Positions 1 to 7,092 of a stretch of DNA of 19,614 nucleotides are shown one piece after another; the stretch's first letter is position 1, and each line of letters opens with the position of its first letter. The notes beneath the pieces are model-generated. The model was not told the DNA's origin. It saw only the letters and a list, made by a program, of their open reading frames with translations, and did no database searches. A program made the translations under genes and the position numbers. This DNA is from Candidatus Merdenecus merdavium (lineage in GTDB: Bacteria > Bacillota > Clostridia > Lachnospirales > Lachnospiraceae): the NCBI GenBank assembly GCA_018715425.1, contig DVLR01000112.1:1-19614 (forward strand), read 5' to 3'.

Positions 1-132
1 GTGATCGAGAGCCTTTCAAAAGCTTATATTTCAACAGAGCTTTCAGATGCAATTGTGTTTGGTGTATTGGTTATTGTGTTATTAGTAAAACCATCTGGCT
101 TACTTGGTAAACGCAAGAATGAGAAAGTGTAG
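1..132 (+). CDS. livH: LivH-type branched-chain amino acid ABC permease, 3' end only
   Basis: An open frame enters from the left edge and ends at a TAG at 130-132, giving the last 43 residues. The tail has a hydrophobic segment (AIVFGVLVIVLLVKPSGLLG) followed by a short basic end. 'PSGLLG' near the C-terminus is typical of LivH/LivM permeases of the high-affinity leucine/isoleucine/valine transporter. The next genes are livM, livG and livF in the usual order, so this is almost certainly the first of the two membrane permeases. The substrate-binding protein gene, if linked, lies to the left of the window. The GTG at base 1 is an internal Val codon, not a start. Identity rests mainly on context. 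Confidence 0.85.
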   Translation: MIESLSKAYISTELSDAIVFGVLVIVLLVKPSGLLGKRKNEKV

Positions 133-140
133 GTGTGGTG

Positions 141-1109
141 ATGAAAATGAAAGCAAAAAATTATCAATCATTATTGTTAAAGATCGCTCTTATAGTCATA
201 AGTTACGTAGTGGTTTTCTTCTTAATTAAGTCAGGAGTTTTAAATAGGCAATACAGAGCCTTGATCGTACCCATTGGTGTTAATGTTATATTGGCTGTAT
301 CTTTAAATTTAATTACAGGTTTTTTAGGTGAGTTAACTTTAGGCCATGCTGGTTTTATGTCCATTGGTGCTTATGCAGGAGCCTTATTTTCTTTAAATGT
401 TGACCTTCCTAGACTACCTTCTATTCTATTATCCATGCTTATTGGTGGAGTTGTAGCAGGTATTTTTGGTTTCTTAATTGGTGTCCCAGTGCTTCGTTTA
501 AGGGGAGACTATTTAGCTATCGTTACCTTAGCTTTTGGTGAAATCATTAAGTCAGTATTGATCAGTATGAAAGTAACAAAGGGAGCAAAGGGATTATCAG
601 GCATTCCTATTTATTCTAGCTATAAAAACTTTACCATTGTATTTGTTGCAATGGTGCTTTGTATTGTATTCATTAGCAATCTAGTGAAAAGCCGCCAAGG
701 ACGTGCAGTCTGTGCTATTCGTGATAACGATATTGCAGCGGAATCCATAGGGATTCCAGTTAGTAAATTTAAAGTTATGGCTTTTGTGATTTCAGCATTT
801 TTTGCTGGTATTGCAGGAGTATTATATGCACATAATGTAGGTATTTTGAAACCGACCACCTTTGATTATAACAAATCAATTGAAATATTAGTATTTGTAG
901 TATTAGGTGGAATGGGAAGTATCAAAGGTTCTATTATTGCAGCAATTATTCTTACTGCATTACCAGAGATGCTAAGAGGTGCAGAAAACTATCGAATGCT
1001 TTTATATGCAATTGCCTTAATCGTTTTAATGTTATTTAACGGTTCAGGGATTAAGGAAAAATTGTTCCCTAAAAAAAGTCATCACAAATTACAGAAAGCA
1101 GGTGAGTAA
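141..1109 (+). CDS. livM: Branched-chain amino acid ABC transporter permease LivM
   Basis: This is the second integral membrane subunit of the branched-chain amino acid importer, pairing with LivH and driven by LivG/LivF. From the ATG at 141 it has 322 residues. It shows repeated hydrophobic helices, the stretch NLITGFLGELTLGHAGFMS typical of the LivM family, and the cytoplasmic coupling segment around FGEIIKS that contacts the ATPases. I prefer the ATG at 141 because AGGTG at 131-135 lies five bases upstream. In-frame GTG codons at 135 and 138 would also work and would add two residues. It begins nine bases after the livH stop and is followed after three bases by livG, so the genes are co-transcribed. 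The last ten residues are basic, as expected for a cytoplasmic tail. Confidence 0.94.
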   Translation: MKMKAKNYQSLLLKIALIVISYVVVFFLIKSGVLNRQYRALIVPIGVNVILAVSLNLITGFLGELTLGHAGFMSIGAYAGALFSLNVDLPRLPSILLSMLIGGVVAGIFGFLIGVPVLRLRGDYLAIVTLAFGEIIKSVLISMKVTKGAKGLSGIPIYSSYKNFTIVFVAMVLCIVFISNLVKSRQGRAVCAIRDNDIAAESIGIPVSKFKVMAFVISAFFAGIAGVLYAHNVGILKPTTFDYNKSIEILVFVVLGGMGSIKGSIIAAIILTALPEMLRGAENYRMLLYAIALIVLMLFNGSGIKEKLFPKKSHHKLQKAGE

Positions 1110-1112
1110 ATC

Positions 1113-1871
1113 ATGGCATTATTAGAAGTTAAGAATCTTGGTATCTCTTTTGGTGGTTTACGCGCTGTTGATGATTTTAATATAGAAATCGAAAAGGGAC
1201 AGCTTTATGGGTTAATAGGACCTAATGGTGCAGGAAAGACCACGGCCTTTAACCTCTTAACAGGAGTTTATCAGCCAACCAATGGCAGCATTAAATTAGA
1301 TGGAGTGAATATGGTTGGAAAAACACCAGCTCAAATTAGTCAAAGTGGAATTGCCAGGACCTTTCAAAACATTCGCCTATTTGATAAGATGAGTGTATTA
1401 GATAATGTGAAAACAGCATTGCATCATGAGATTAAATATGGCTTAGTATCTTCCTTTTTACGTCTTCCTGGATTTGCTAAGGGAGAAAAGGCCATGGACG
1501 AAAAAGCCATAGAGATCTTGAAAGTATTCGATTTAGATCAAGAAGCTTATACTCTTGCATCCAATCTTCCATATGGTAAACAAAGAAAATTAGAAATCGC
1601 AAGGGCTCTTGCTACAAATCCAAAACTTCTTTTATTAGATGAACCAGCGGCGGGAATGAATCCAAATGAGACAGCGGAATTAATGAGTACCATTAAATTA
1701 ATTAGAGATCAATTTGACGTAACTATTCTATTAATAGAACATGATATGAAGCTTGTTGCCGGTATTTGTGAAAAATTAACGGTATTAAATTTTGGAACAG
1801 AGCTGATTAGTGGATCTGTCACAGATGTGTTAAATGATCCAAAAGTGATAACAGCATACTTAGGAGAATAG
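1113..1871 (+). CDS. livG: Branched-chain amino acid ABC transporter ATP-binding protein LivG
   Basis: One of the two ATPase subunits that power LivHM import. In 252 residues it carries the Walker A motif GPNGAGKTT (36-44), a LivG-style signature LPYGKQRKLEIARAL (about 152-166) in place of the canonical LSGGQ, Walker B with LLLLDEPAAG (172-181) and the switch histidine in LIEHD (H210). The degenerate signature with YGKQR and the insertion between Walker A and the signature are features that separate LivG from LivF. AGGTGAG at 1100-1106 precedes the ATG by six bases and overlaps the end of livM. All catalytic motifs are intact, so it should be active. Confidence 0.96.
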   Translation: MALLEVKNLGISFGGLRAVDDFNIEIEKGQLYGLIGPNGAGKTTAFNLLTGVYQPTNGSIKLDGVNMVGKTPAQISQSGIARTFQNIRLFDKMSVLDNVKTALHHEIKYGLVSSFLRLPGFAKGEKAMDEKAIEILKVFDLDQEAYTLASNLPYGKQRKLEIARALATNPKLLLLDEPAAGMNPNETAELMSTIKLIRDQFDVTILLIEHDMKLVAGICEKLTVLNFGTELISGSVTDVLNDPKVITAYLGE

Positions 1872-1882
1872 GGGGAATAGGA

Positions 1883-2593
1883 ATGTCAATGTTAAAAGTA
1901 ACAAATTTAGAAGTTTATTACGGAGTCATTCAGGCCCTAAAAGGAATATCCTTTGAAGTAAAGGAAGGAGAGGTTGTGGCTTTGATCGGTGCCAATGGCG
2001 CAGGAAAAACAACCATTCTTCACACCATTACAGGGCTGTTGCCATCAAAGGCTGGTACCATAGAGTTTTTAGATTCCAATATTACGAAAACTCCAGGACA
2101 TAAAATTGTCAAAATGGGAATGGCTCATGTTCCAGAAGGGCGTAGAGTTTTTGCTGATCTTACCGTACTTGATAATTTAAAGCTGGGAGCTTATACTAGA
2201 AGTGACAGAACTGAAATTGCAGATACCATTGCATCTATCTATAAGAGGTTTCCTAGACTAGAAGAAAGAAAGAATCAGCTTGCAGGAACTCTAAGTGGCG
2301 GAGAACAACAGATGTTAGCCATGGGGAGGGCTCTCATGTCCCAACCAAAGATCATTGTTATGGATGAGCCGTCCATGGGATTATCTCCAATCTATGTAAA
2401 TGAAATCTTTAATATTATTCAGGATATCAGTGCCAGTGGAACTACAGTTCTGTTAGTAGAGCAAAATGCCAAGAAGGCATTATCCATTGCAGATAGGGCA
2501 TATGTATTAGAAACAGGTAAGATTGTCTTAGACGGTAAAGCAGAAGTTTTAATCAATGACGATTCTGTAAAGAAGGCATACCTAGGTGAGTAG
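1883..2593 (+). CDS. livF: Branched-chain amino acid ABC transporter ATP-binding protein LivF
   Basis: The second ATPase of the branched-chain amino acid importer, 236 residues. It has Walker A GANGAGKTT (36-44), the family-typical VPEGRRVF (83-90), a canonical signature LSGGEQQ (137-143) and Walker B IIVMDEPSMG (157-166) followed by LLVEQN, in which the usual switch histidine is replaced by Gln as is common in LivF. AGGGGGA at 1870-1876 serves as ribosome binding site. A second in-frame ATG at 1889 could serve, but the first has the better spacing. It lies 11 bases after livG and 11 bases before the cytidylate-kinase-like gene. It acts at the inner face of the membrane as a heterodimer with LivG. 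Confidence 0.96.
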   Translation: MSMLKVTNLEVYYGVIQALKGISFEVKEGEVVALIGANGAGKTTILHTITGLLPSKAGTIEFLDSNITKTPGHKIVKMGMAHVPEGRRVFADLTVLDNLKLGAYTRSDRTEIADTIASIYKRFPRLEERKNQLAGTLSGGEQQMLAMGRALMSQPKIIVMDEPSMGLSPIYVNEIFNIIQDISASGTTVLLVEQNAKKALSIADRAYVLETGKIVLDGKAEVLINDDSVKKAYLGE

Positions 2594-2604
2594 GAGGGAT
2601 TAAC

Positions 2605-3222
2605 ATGGATAAGTTTATAGTTACCATAGCCAGGCAGTTTGGTAGTGGTGGTAGAACCATAGGATATATGTTGGCAGAAGAGCTTAAAATCCCTTGTTAT
2701 GGAAAAGAGATTTTAAGTTTAGCCTCAGAAAAGAGCGGTATCAACGAACAGTTATTTGCAAAAGCCGATGAAAAGTTGAGAAAAAATATTTTCTTAAAAT
2801 CTCCAAGTGTCTATAGTGGAGAGTTAATACCACCAGAAAGCAGTGATTTTGTCTCTGATAAAAACTTGTTCAACTATCAGGCTAAGGTGATTAAGGAATT
2901 AGCCCAGAAAGAATCTTGTGTGATCATAGGTAGAGCAGCAGATTTTGTATTAAAAGATAATTCCGATGTGATCAGCGTATTCGTACATGCATCTTCAGAC
3001 TTTTGCTTAAAGAGTGCCATGGAGCGCTATACCATGTCAGAAAAAGAGATGATCAAGTATATTGCTAAGACAGATAGGTATAGAGCTAATTATTATGAGT
3101 ACTATACAGGACGTAAGTGGGATGATGCTAGAAATTATGATTTATGTTTGAATAGTGGGAAATTAGGATTTGAAAAATGCGTGAAAGCCATTCGTGATTA
3201 TATAGATATTAAATTAAATTAA
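2605..3222 (+). CDS. Cytidylate-kinase-like P-loop protein
   Basis: A 205-residue protein of the cytidylate kinase-like family (Pfam Cytidylate_kin2 type). The N-terminus reads FIVTIARQFGSGGRTIG, with the P-loop GSGGRT at 13-18. A second conserved patch, CVIIGRAADFVL, lies near residues 105-116. A basic C-terminal segment (RYRANYYEYYTGRKW) resembles the lid and arginine-rich region of this family. Genuine Cmk enzymes phosphorylate CMP/dCMP and are usually about 220 residues. The short family seen here is common in clostridia, often in several copies, and its substrate is not established. A strong ribosome site (TAGGAGGGA, 2591-2599) overlaps the livF stop, so it is translated as the last gene of the liv operon. 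A link to amino acid transport is not obvious. Confidence 0.85.
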   Translation: MDKFIVTIARQFGSGGRTIGYMLAEELKIPCYGKEILSLASEKSGINEQLFAKADEKLRKNIFLKSPSVYSGELIPPESSDFVSDKNLFNYQAKVIKELAQKESCVIIGRAADFVLKDNSDVISVFVHASSDFCLKSAMERYTMSEKEMIKYIAKTDRYRANYYEYYTGRKWDDARNYDLCLNSGKLGFEKCVKAIRDYIDIKLN

Positions 3223-3223
3223 G

Positions 3224-3270
3224 AAAAATACTTTCAGTGTAAGAGAAAATTTATACTGAAAGTATTTTTT
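3224..3270 (+). terminator. Rho-independent terminator of the liv operon
   Basis: A 15-bp perfect stem (AAAAATACTTTCAGT at 3224-3238 pairing with ACTGAAAGTATTTTT at 3255-3269) begins immediately after the stop codon at 3222. The descending arm runs into a T-run. The A-rich ascending arm means it could also work on the minus strand, but the csp gene has its own terminator nearby. Confidence 0.9.
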
Positions 3271-3271
3271 T

Positions 3272-3313
3272 ATAAAAAAAATTCCCCTCTTATGTGCAAA
3301 CGTAAGAGGGGGA
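3272..3313 (-). terminator. Rho-independent terminator of the cold-shock gene
   Basis: Read on the minus strand, an 11-bp stem with one G-T wobble (plus-strand arms 3284-3294 and 3301-3311, CCCCTCTTATG against CGTAAGAGGGG) encloses a six-base loop. It is followed by a T-run (plus-strand A's at 3273-3280). It lies about 20 bases past the csp stop. It sits back to back with the liv terminator, so the two convergent units are well insulated. Confidence 0.9.
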
Positions 3314-3334
3314 AGATGATTTCGCTAGGGTTTA

Positions 3335-3535
3335 TCAGATTTTGTTAACGTTAGCTGCTTGCATTCCACGAGCACCTTCAGTTAAATCATAAGATACTGC
3401 TTGGCCTTCTTCAAGAGATTTGAATCCGTCTCCATTAATAGCTGAGAAATGTACGAATACATCTGATCCGTCTTCTCCTGTAATAAAACCATAACCTTTT
3501 TCTGCGTTAAACCATTTTACTGTACCGTTGTTCAT
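3335..3535 (-). CDS. csp: Cold-shock protein, CspA/CspB family
   Basis: A complete 66-residue single-domain cold-shock protein, a nucleic-acid-binding five-stranded beta barrel that melts structure in mRNA and acts as an RNA chaperone. It has the opening GTVKWFNAEKGYGFI (RNP1 KGYGFI at 13-18) and RNP2 VFVHF at 26-30. The frame stays open for five codons upstream (MEVPK), but those bases contain the ribosome site: GGAGG lies eight bases before the ATG at 3535. The shorter start is therefore clearly right and gives the normal family length. It is monocistronic, with its own promoter at 3697-3725 and terminator at 3272-3313. The leader of about 155 nt with a long hairpin suggests control at the RNA level. 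Confidence 0.96.
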   Translation of the reverse strand: MNNGTVKWFNAEKGYGFITGEDGSDVFVHFSAINGDGFKSLEEGQAVSYDLTEGARGMQAANVNKI

Positions 3536-3570
3536 CTTTGGAACCTCCATAAATAATATTATTAACTTTG

Positions 3571-3640
3571 AAAAAAATTCACAAGTTATTAGAGATTATA
3601 TATTTCAATGTAAATATATAATCTCTAATAACCAGTGAAT
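3571..3640 (-). promoter_or_regulatory. Long leader hairpin with U-tract upstream of csp
   Basis: A perfect 21-bp inverted repeat (3585-3605 and 3612-3632) encloses a six-base loop. It is extended outward by a 6-bp stem (ATTCAC 3577-3582 with GTGAAT 3635-3640) across a 2x2 internal loop. In the csp transcript the outer stem is followed directly by a run of U's (plus-strand A's 3571-3577). It therefore has the form of an intrinsic terminator placed between promoter and gene, about 35 nt before the start codon. It may be a transcription attenuator or a temperature-responsive leader structure. The structure is seen; the function is inferred. Confidence 0.7.
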
Positions 3641-3696
3641 GGAACAATAAATTACATAATATTTTTTACATCTAAATATAACTTGAAACTGTTTTA

Positions 3697-3725
3697 ATTA
3701 TAAATCAAACTAAACAAAAAGTCAA
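3697..3725 (-). promoter_or_regulatory. Sigma-A promoter of csp
   Basis: On the minus strand: TTGACT (plus 3720-3725), a 17-bp spacer and TATAAT (plus 3697-3702). This is within one base of consensus. It places the transcript start near 3690 and the leader at about 155 nt. Confidence 0.88.
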
Positions 3726-3836
3726 GGAGTTTTCGTTAATTAAATGACGAAAAAATACATAAAAAAAGTTCTGTGATTGTATTGCTATACAAAGGTTACA
3801 TATAGTTGGGACAGCAGAAATTTGAGGGATACATAG

Positions 3837-3865
3837 TTGAAAGGGACTAGGTAGTGTGATAGAAT
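3837..3865 (+). promoter_or_regulatory. Probable promoter of the pyr operon
   Basis: TTGAAA (3837-3842), a 17-bp spacer and TAGAAT (3860-3865), each box five of six to consensus, place the transcript start near 3872. A weaker alternative, TTGTAT (3777-3782) with 18 bp to TATAGT (3801-3806), lies upstream. Nothing in the bases between csp promoter and this one looks coding. Confidence 0.65.
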
Positions 3866-3871
3866 AAAATG

Positions 3872-4078
3872 AATACTTAAAATCAGAGATATCCGTGTTA
3901 TGGTTTCCTTTAGGGCACCAGATGAAAGGTGATTTAAAGGCAAATCATGCAGGGATCTTCTAGAATAGAATTCTATGGTTGTAAAAGAAATTCCTCTACC
4001 GATGAGGTGTAAAGAGGATGGAAAAACAAATAATGGAAATGGTTACTTGTAAAAATCAGCAGATGAAAGGATAAAGAG
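3872..4078 (+). promoter_or_regulatory. Structured untranslated leader of the pyr operon
   Basis: About 205 nt lie between the predicted transcript start and pyrC. Two hairpins of similar plan are visible. In the first, CCTTTA (3907-3912) and CACC (3916-3919) pair with GGTG (3928-3931) and TAAAGG (3935-3940). In the second, CCTCTACC (3993-4000) pairs with GGT (4006-4008) and AGAGG (4013-4017). The 11-mer CAGATGAAAGG occurs in the first hairpin (3919-3929) and again at the pyrC ribosome site (4060-4070). A 12-bp palindrome ATAGAATTCTAT lies at 3965-3976. A 21-codon upstream frame (3947-4012) has AAAGG six bases before its ATG. I recognise no PyrR-binding loop, T-box or known riboswitch, and see no U-tract terminator, so control of translation is the likelier mode. 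Confidence 0.5.
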
Positions 4079-5359
4079 ATGGATATTTTAATTAAGAATG
4101 GTACCTTAATTGATCCTTCTTGTAATTTAGAAGGAGTATATGATATTTACATGAGAAGTGGCGTTATTACGAAGGTAGGCAAGACCTTAGAAACAAGTGG
4201 AGAAGAAACAACGGTAATAGATGCCAAAGGATGCTTTGTTATGCCTGGATTTATAGATCTTCACGTACATTTACGTGAACCAGGATTTGAGTATAAAGAA
4301 ACTATTGAGTCTGGAGCAAATGCAGGAGCAAGAGGAGGATTTACAACGATTCTTGCTATGCCAAATACAAAGCCAGTGATTGATCGTAAAGAAATGGTGG
4401 AGTTGGTTCATAAAAAAGCAGAGCAGGATGCATTGATCCATGTTTTGCAAATAGCTGCTATTACTAAAGGACAGATGGGAGAAGAACTTGCAGATATTGA
4501 TGGAATGATAGATGCAGGAGCTCCTGGTATCAGTGAAGATGGAAAGTCTGTTATGGATTCAGCTCTTTATAAAGAAGCAATGAGTATTGCGGCTAGACGA
4601 GGAGTACCAGTCATGGCTCACTGTGAGGATATTACCCTTGTAAAGGGTGGAGTAATGAATGATGATGATAAAGCAAAAGAGCTTGGTATGCCAGGAATTA
4701 GCAACGCTGTAGAAGATGTTATTGTGGCAAGAGATATTGCTTTGGCAAAAGAAACAGGAGCGAAACTCCACTTATGCCACTGTTCTACTGCAGATAGTGT
4801 AAAAATGGTAGAAAAGGCAAAAGAAGAAGGTCTTTCTGTAACAGCAGAAGTATGCCCTCATCACTTTATCTTAACCACAGATGATATTAAGGAAGACGAT
4901 GCAAATTATAAAATGAATCCTCCTATTAGGACAAAAGAAGATGTAAAAGCCCTAAAGGAAGGATTAAAGAATGATATTATGGACGTTATCGCCACGGATC
5001 ACGCTCCACATTCAAAAGAAGAGAAAGAAAAATCCATTAAAGATGCACCATTTGGAATCGTTGGTTTAGAAACCTGCGCATCCCTGACCTATACTTATCT
5101 TGTGAAAGAAGGGTATTTAACGCCGATGCAAATGGCAGCTAAAATGAGCTATCATCCTTCCAATATTATTGGATTAGATAAAGGTAGTTTAAGAGAAGGA
5201 AAAACTGCAGATATTGTTATCTTCGATCCAGAAAAAGAATATACCATCCATACGAAAGATTTCGTTTCCAAAGGGAAAAATAGTCCTTTTGAAGGTTACA
5301 AAGTCTTTGGTCAAGTTATGACCACTATTGTAGAAGGAAAAGTAGTATATCAGGCATAA
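4079..5359 (+). CDS. pyrC: Dihydroorotase, class I
   Basis: Zinc amidohydrolase that cyclises carbamoyl-aspartate to dihydroorotate, step three of UMP synthesis. The 426 residues match class I (about 425-430), not the shorter class II E. coli type. Metal and substrate motifs are all present: DLHVHLREPG (60-69, H62 and H64), MPNTKP (94-99), ISEDGK (Asp154), AHCED (H181), HLCHCST (H231 and neighbouring H234), VCPHH (258-262), KMNPPIR (278-284) and ATDHAPH (D307). GAAAGG upstream of the ATG serves as ribosome site and is part of a segment duplicated in the leader. It heads the operon and is followed 19 bases later by pyrF. The earlier genes for carbamoyl phosphate and carbamoyl-aspartate synthesis are not in the window. 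Confidence 0.96.
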   Translation: MDILIKNGTLIDPSCNLEGVYDIYMRSGVITKVGKTLETSGEETTVIDAKGCFVMPGFIDLHVHLREPGFEYKETIESGANAGARGGFTTILAMPNTKPVIDRKEMVELVHKKAEQDALIHVLQIAAITKGQMGEELADIDGMIDAGAPGISEDGKSVMDSALYKEAMSIAARRGVPVMAHCEDITLVKGGVMNDDDKAKELGMPGISNAVEDVIVARDIALAKETGAKLHLCHCSTADSVKMVEKAKEEGLSVTAEVCPHHFILTTDDIKEDDANYKMNPPIRTKEDVKALKEGLKNDIMDVIATDHAPHSKEEKEKSIKDAPFGIVGLETCASLTYTYLVKEGYLTPMQMAAKMSYHPSNIIGLDKGSLREGKTADIVIFDPEKEYTIHTKDFVSKGKNSPFEGYKVFGQVMTTIVEGKVVYQA

Positions 5360-5378
5360 GCAAAGGAGAACATAAAGA

Positions 5379-6308
5379 ATGATTCATAAACTTATAGATA
5401 AAATTAAAAAGACAAAGGCTCCAATCGTAGTAGGATTAGATCCAATGTTAGACTATATTCCAGATCATGTGAAAAAGAAAGCTTTCCATGAATTTGGAGA
5501 AACACTAGAAGGAGCTGGAGAAGCTATCTGGCAGTTTAATAAGGCAATTATCGATGGGACCCATGATTTGATTCCAGCGGTAAAACCTCAAATTGCCATG
5601 TACGAGCAATTTGGTGTTGAAGGTTTGATAGCATATAAAAAGACCATTGACTACTGTAAGAGCAAAGACCTTGTGATCATAGGTGATATTAAACGAGGTG
5701 ATATTGGTTCTACTTCTGCAGCTTACGCAGTGGGGCATTTAGGCAAAGTACAAGTTGGAGATAAAAGTTATCGTGGATTTGATGAAGATTTTGCCACTGT
5801 AAATCCCTACTTAGGGTCTGATGGTGTAAATCCATTTATTGATGTATGTAAAGAAGAGAATAAGGGTCTTTTTATTCTAGTTAAAACTTCTAATCCATCT
5901 AGTGGAGAGTTTCAAGATCAGCTGATAGATGGTAGACCACTTTATGAATTAGTTGGAGAGAAGGTGGCTCAGTGGGGAGAATCTCATATGGGCCATGATT
6001 ATAGCTACATTGGAGCAGTTGTGGGTGCTACTTATCCTGAAATGGGTAAAGCACTGCGTAAGATTATGCCAAAAACGTATATTTTGGTGCCAGGATACGG
6101 CGCACAAGGTGGAAAAGGTAAGGATTTAGTACACTTCTTTAATGAAGATGGTTTGGGAGCAATTATAAATTCCTCTCGAGGGATTATTGCAGCTTATAAG
6201 CAGAAAGAATATGAACACTTTACAGCAGAAAACTTTGCAGATGCATCAAGGCAAGCTGTTATTGATATGATAAAAGATATAGACGGAGCACTAGAGGCAG
6301 GAAAGTAA
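5379..6308 (+). CDS. pyrF: Orotidine 5'-phosphate decarboxylase, long subfamily
   Basis: Decarboxylates OMP to UMP, the last step of the pathway. The catalytic Asp-x-Lys-x-x-Asp tetrad motif is seen as IGDIKRGDIG (D103, K105, D108). With 309 residues it belongs to the longer subfamily (about 270-310, TIGR02127 type), not the 230-240-residue B. subtilis/E. coli form. Other conserved pieces are VVGLDP near the N-terminus, VKTSNPSSGEFQD in the middle and LVPGYGAQGG near the phosphate-binding loop. The ribosome site is AAAGGAG before the ATG. Spacing is 16 bases to pyrK. Placing pyrF second in the operon, away from pyrE, is a common clostridial arrangement. Confidence 0.96.
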   Translation: MIHKLIDKIKKTKAPIVVGLDPMLDYIPDHVKKKAFHEFGETLEGAGEAIWQFNKAIIDGTHDLIPAVKPQIAMYEQFGVEGLIAYKKTIDYCKSKDLVIIGDIKRGDIGSTSAAYAVGHLGKVQVGDKSYRGFDEDFATVNPYLGSDGVNPFIDVCKEENKGLFILVKTSNPSSGEFQDQLIDGRPLYELVGEKVAQWGESHMGHDYSYIGAVVGATYPEMGKALRKIMPKTYILVPGYGAQGGKGKDLVHFFNEDGLGAIINSSRGIIAAYKQKEYEHFTAENFADASRQAVIDMIKDIDGALEAGK

Positions 6309-6324
6309 GGAGAGTAAAAACACT

Positions 6325-7092
6325 ATGGCAGATAAAGGAATAGAGGTATGTACAATCGATAGGCAAGAAGCTTTGTCTAGTGATGTTTATAGTATGTGGA
6401 TCAAAAGCTCATCCATGGCAGAAAGGGCAAAGCCAGGGCAGTTTCTTTCTTTGTACAGTAATGATCACAGTAGATTAATGCCAAGGCCTATTAGTATTTG
6501 TGAAACAGATAAAGAAAATGGGTTGCTGCGTCTTGTGTATCGAGTGCTTGGAACTGGAACGGAAGAGTTTTCTCATCTGAAAGCAGGGGAAACCTTGTCT
6601 ATTATGGGGCCACTTGGGAATGGATTTCCATTAAAAGAAAAAAAAGCATTCTTAATTGGTGGAGGGATCGGTATTCCGCCCATGTTAGAGCTTGCCAAGA
6701 ACTTAACAGGTGAGAAGGATATTATTTTAGGTTACCGGGATGAAACCTTTTTAGAAGATGATCTTAGTCAATATGGGAAAGTAATCATTGCAACAGAAGA
6801 TGGAAGCAAAGGTACCAAGGGAAATGTGATCGATGCCATAGAGGAACAAGGAGTGACAGCTGATCTTATTTATGCTTGTGGACCAACACCAATGCTTAGA
6901 GCCATCAAAGCCTATGCTGAGGAACATCAAATAGAATGTTACCTGTCTTTAGAGGAGCGTATGGCTTGTGGTGTAGGTGCTTGTCTTGCCTGTGTTTGTA
7001 AGTCTAAAGAAGTGGATCACCATACTCATGTACACAATAAGAGAATCTGCAAAGATGGTCCAGTTTTCTTAAGTACGGAGGTGGAATTATGA
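6325..7092 (+). CDS. pyrK: Dihydroorotate dehydrogenase electron transfer subunit PyrK
   Basis: FAD and [2Fe-2S] subunit that passes electrons from PyrD (1B type) to NAD+. The 255 residues show a ferredoxin-reductase fold: RPISIC for FAD binding (54-59), GGGIGIPP (112-119) and ACGPTPM (184-190) for the NAD-binding lobe, and a C-terminal cluster motif with C215, C220, C223 and C242. The spacing of four and two residues between the first three cysteines is the PyrK pattern. Its TGA overlaps the pyrD start by four bases (ATGA at 7089-7092), so translation is coupled, as expected for subunits of one heterotetramer. Confidence 0.96.
   Translation: MADKGIEVCTIDRQEALSSDVYSMWIKSSSMAERAKPGQFLSLYSNDHSRLMPRPISICETDKENGLLRLVYRVLGTGTEEFSHLKAGETLSIMGPLGNGFPLKEKKAFLIGGGIGIPPMLELAKNLTGEKDIILGYRDETFLEDDLSQYGKVIIATEDGSKGTKGNVIDAIEEQGVTADLIYACGPTPMLRAIKAYAEEHQIECYLSLEERMACGVGACLACVCKSKEVDHHTHVHNKRICKDGPVFLSTEVEL

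Noticed and set aside
620..859. Reverse-strand open frames within livM and similar ones inside pyrC, pyrF, pyrD, pyrE, purM, purD and others
   Set aside because: Each lies wholly opposite a well-supported gene, has no plausible ribosome site and no recognisable protein features.
3731..3756. Inverted TTTCGT/ACGAAA near the csp promoter
   Set aside because: Six-base arms in very AT-rich DNA, upstream of both promoters; not distinguishable from chance.
3868..3964. Open stretch encoding about 31 codons in the pyr leader, possibly a gene remnant
   Set aside because: No start codon with a ribosome site and no recognisable similarity; chance is sufficient.
3872..4078. PyrR-type attenuator upstream of pyrC
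   Set aside because: No PyrR-binding loop consensus and no terminator hairpin with a U-tract are visible, so I describe it only as an unclassified leader.
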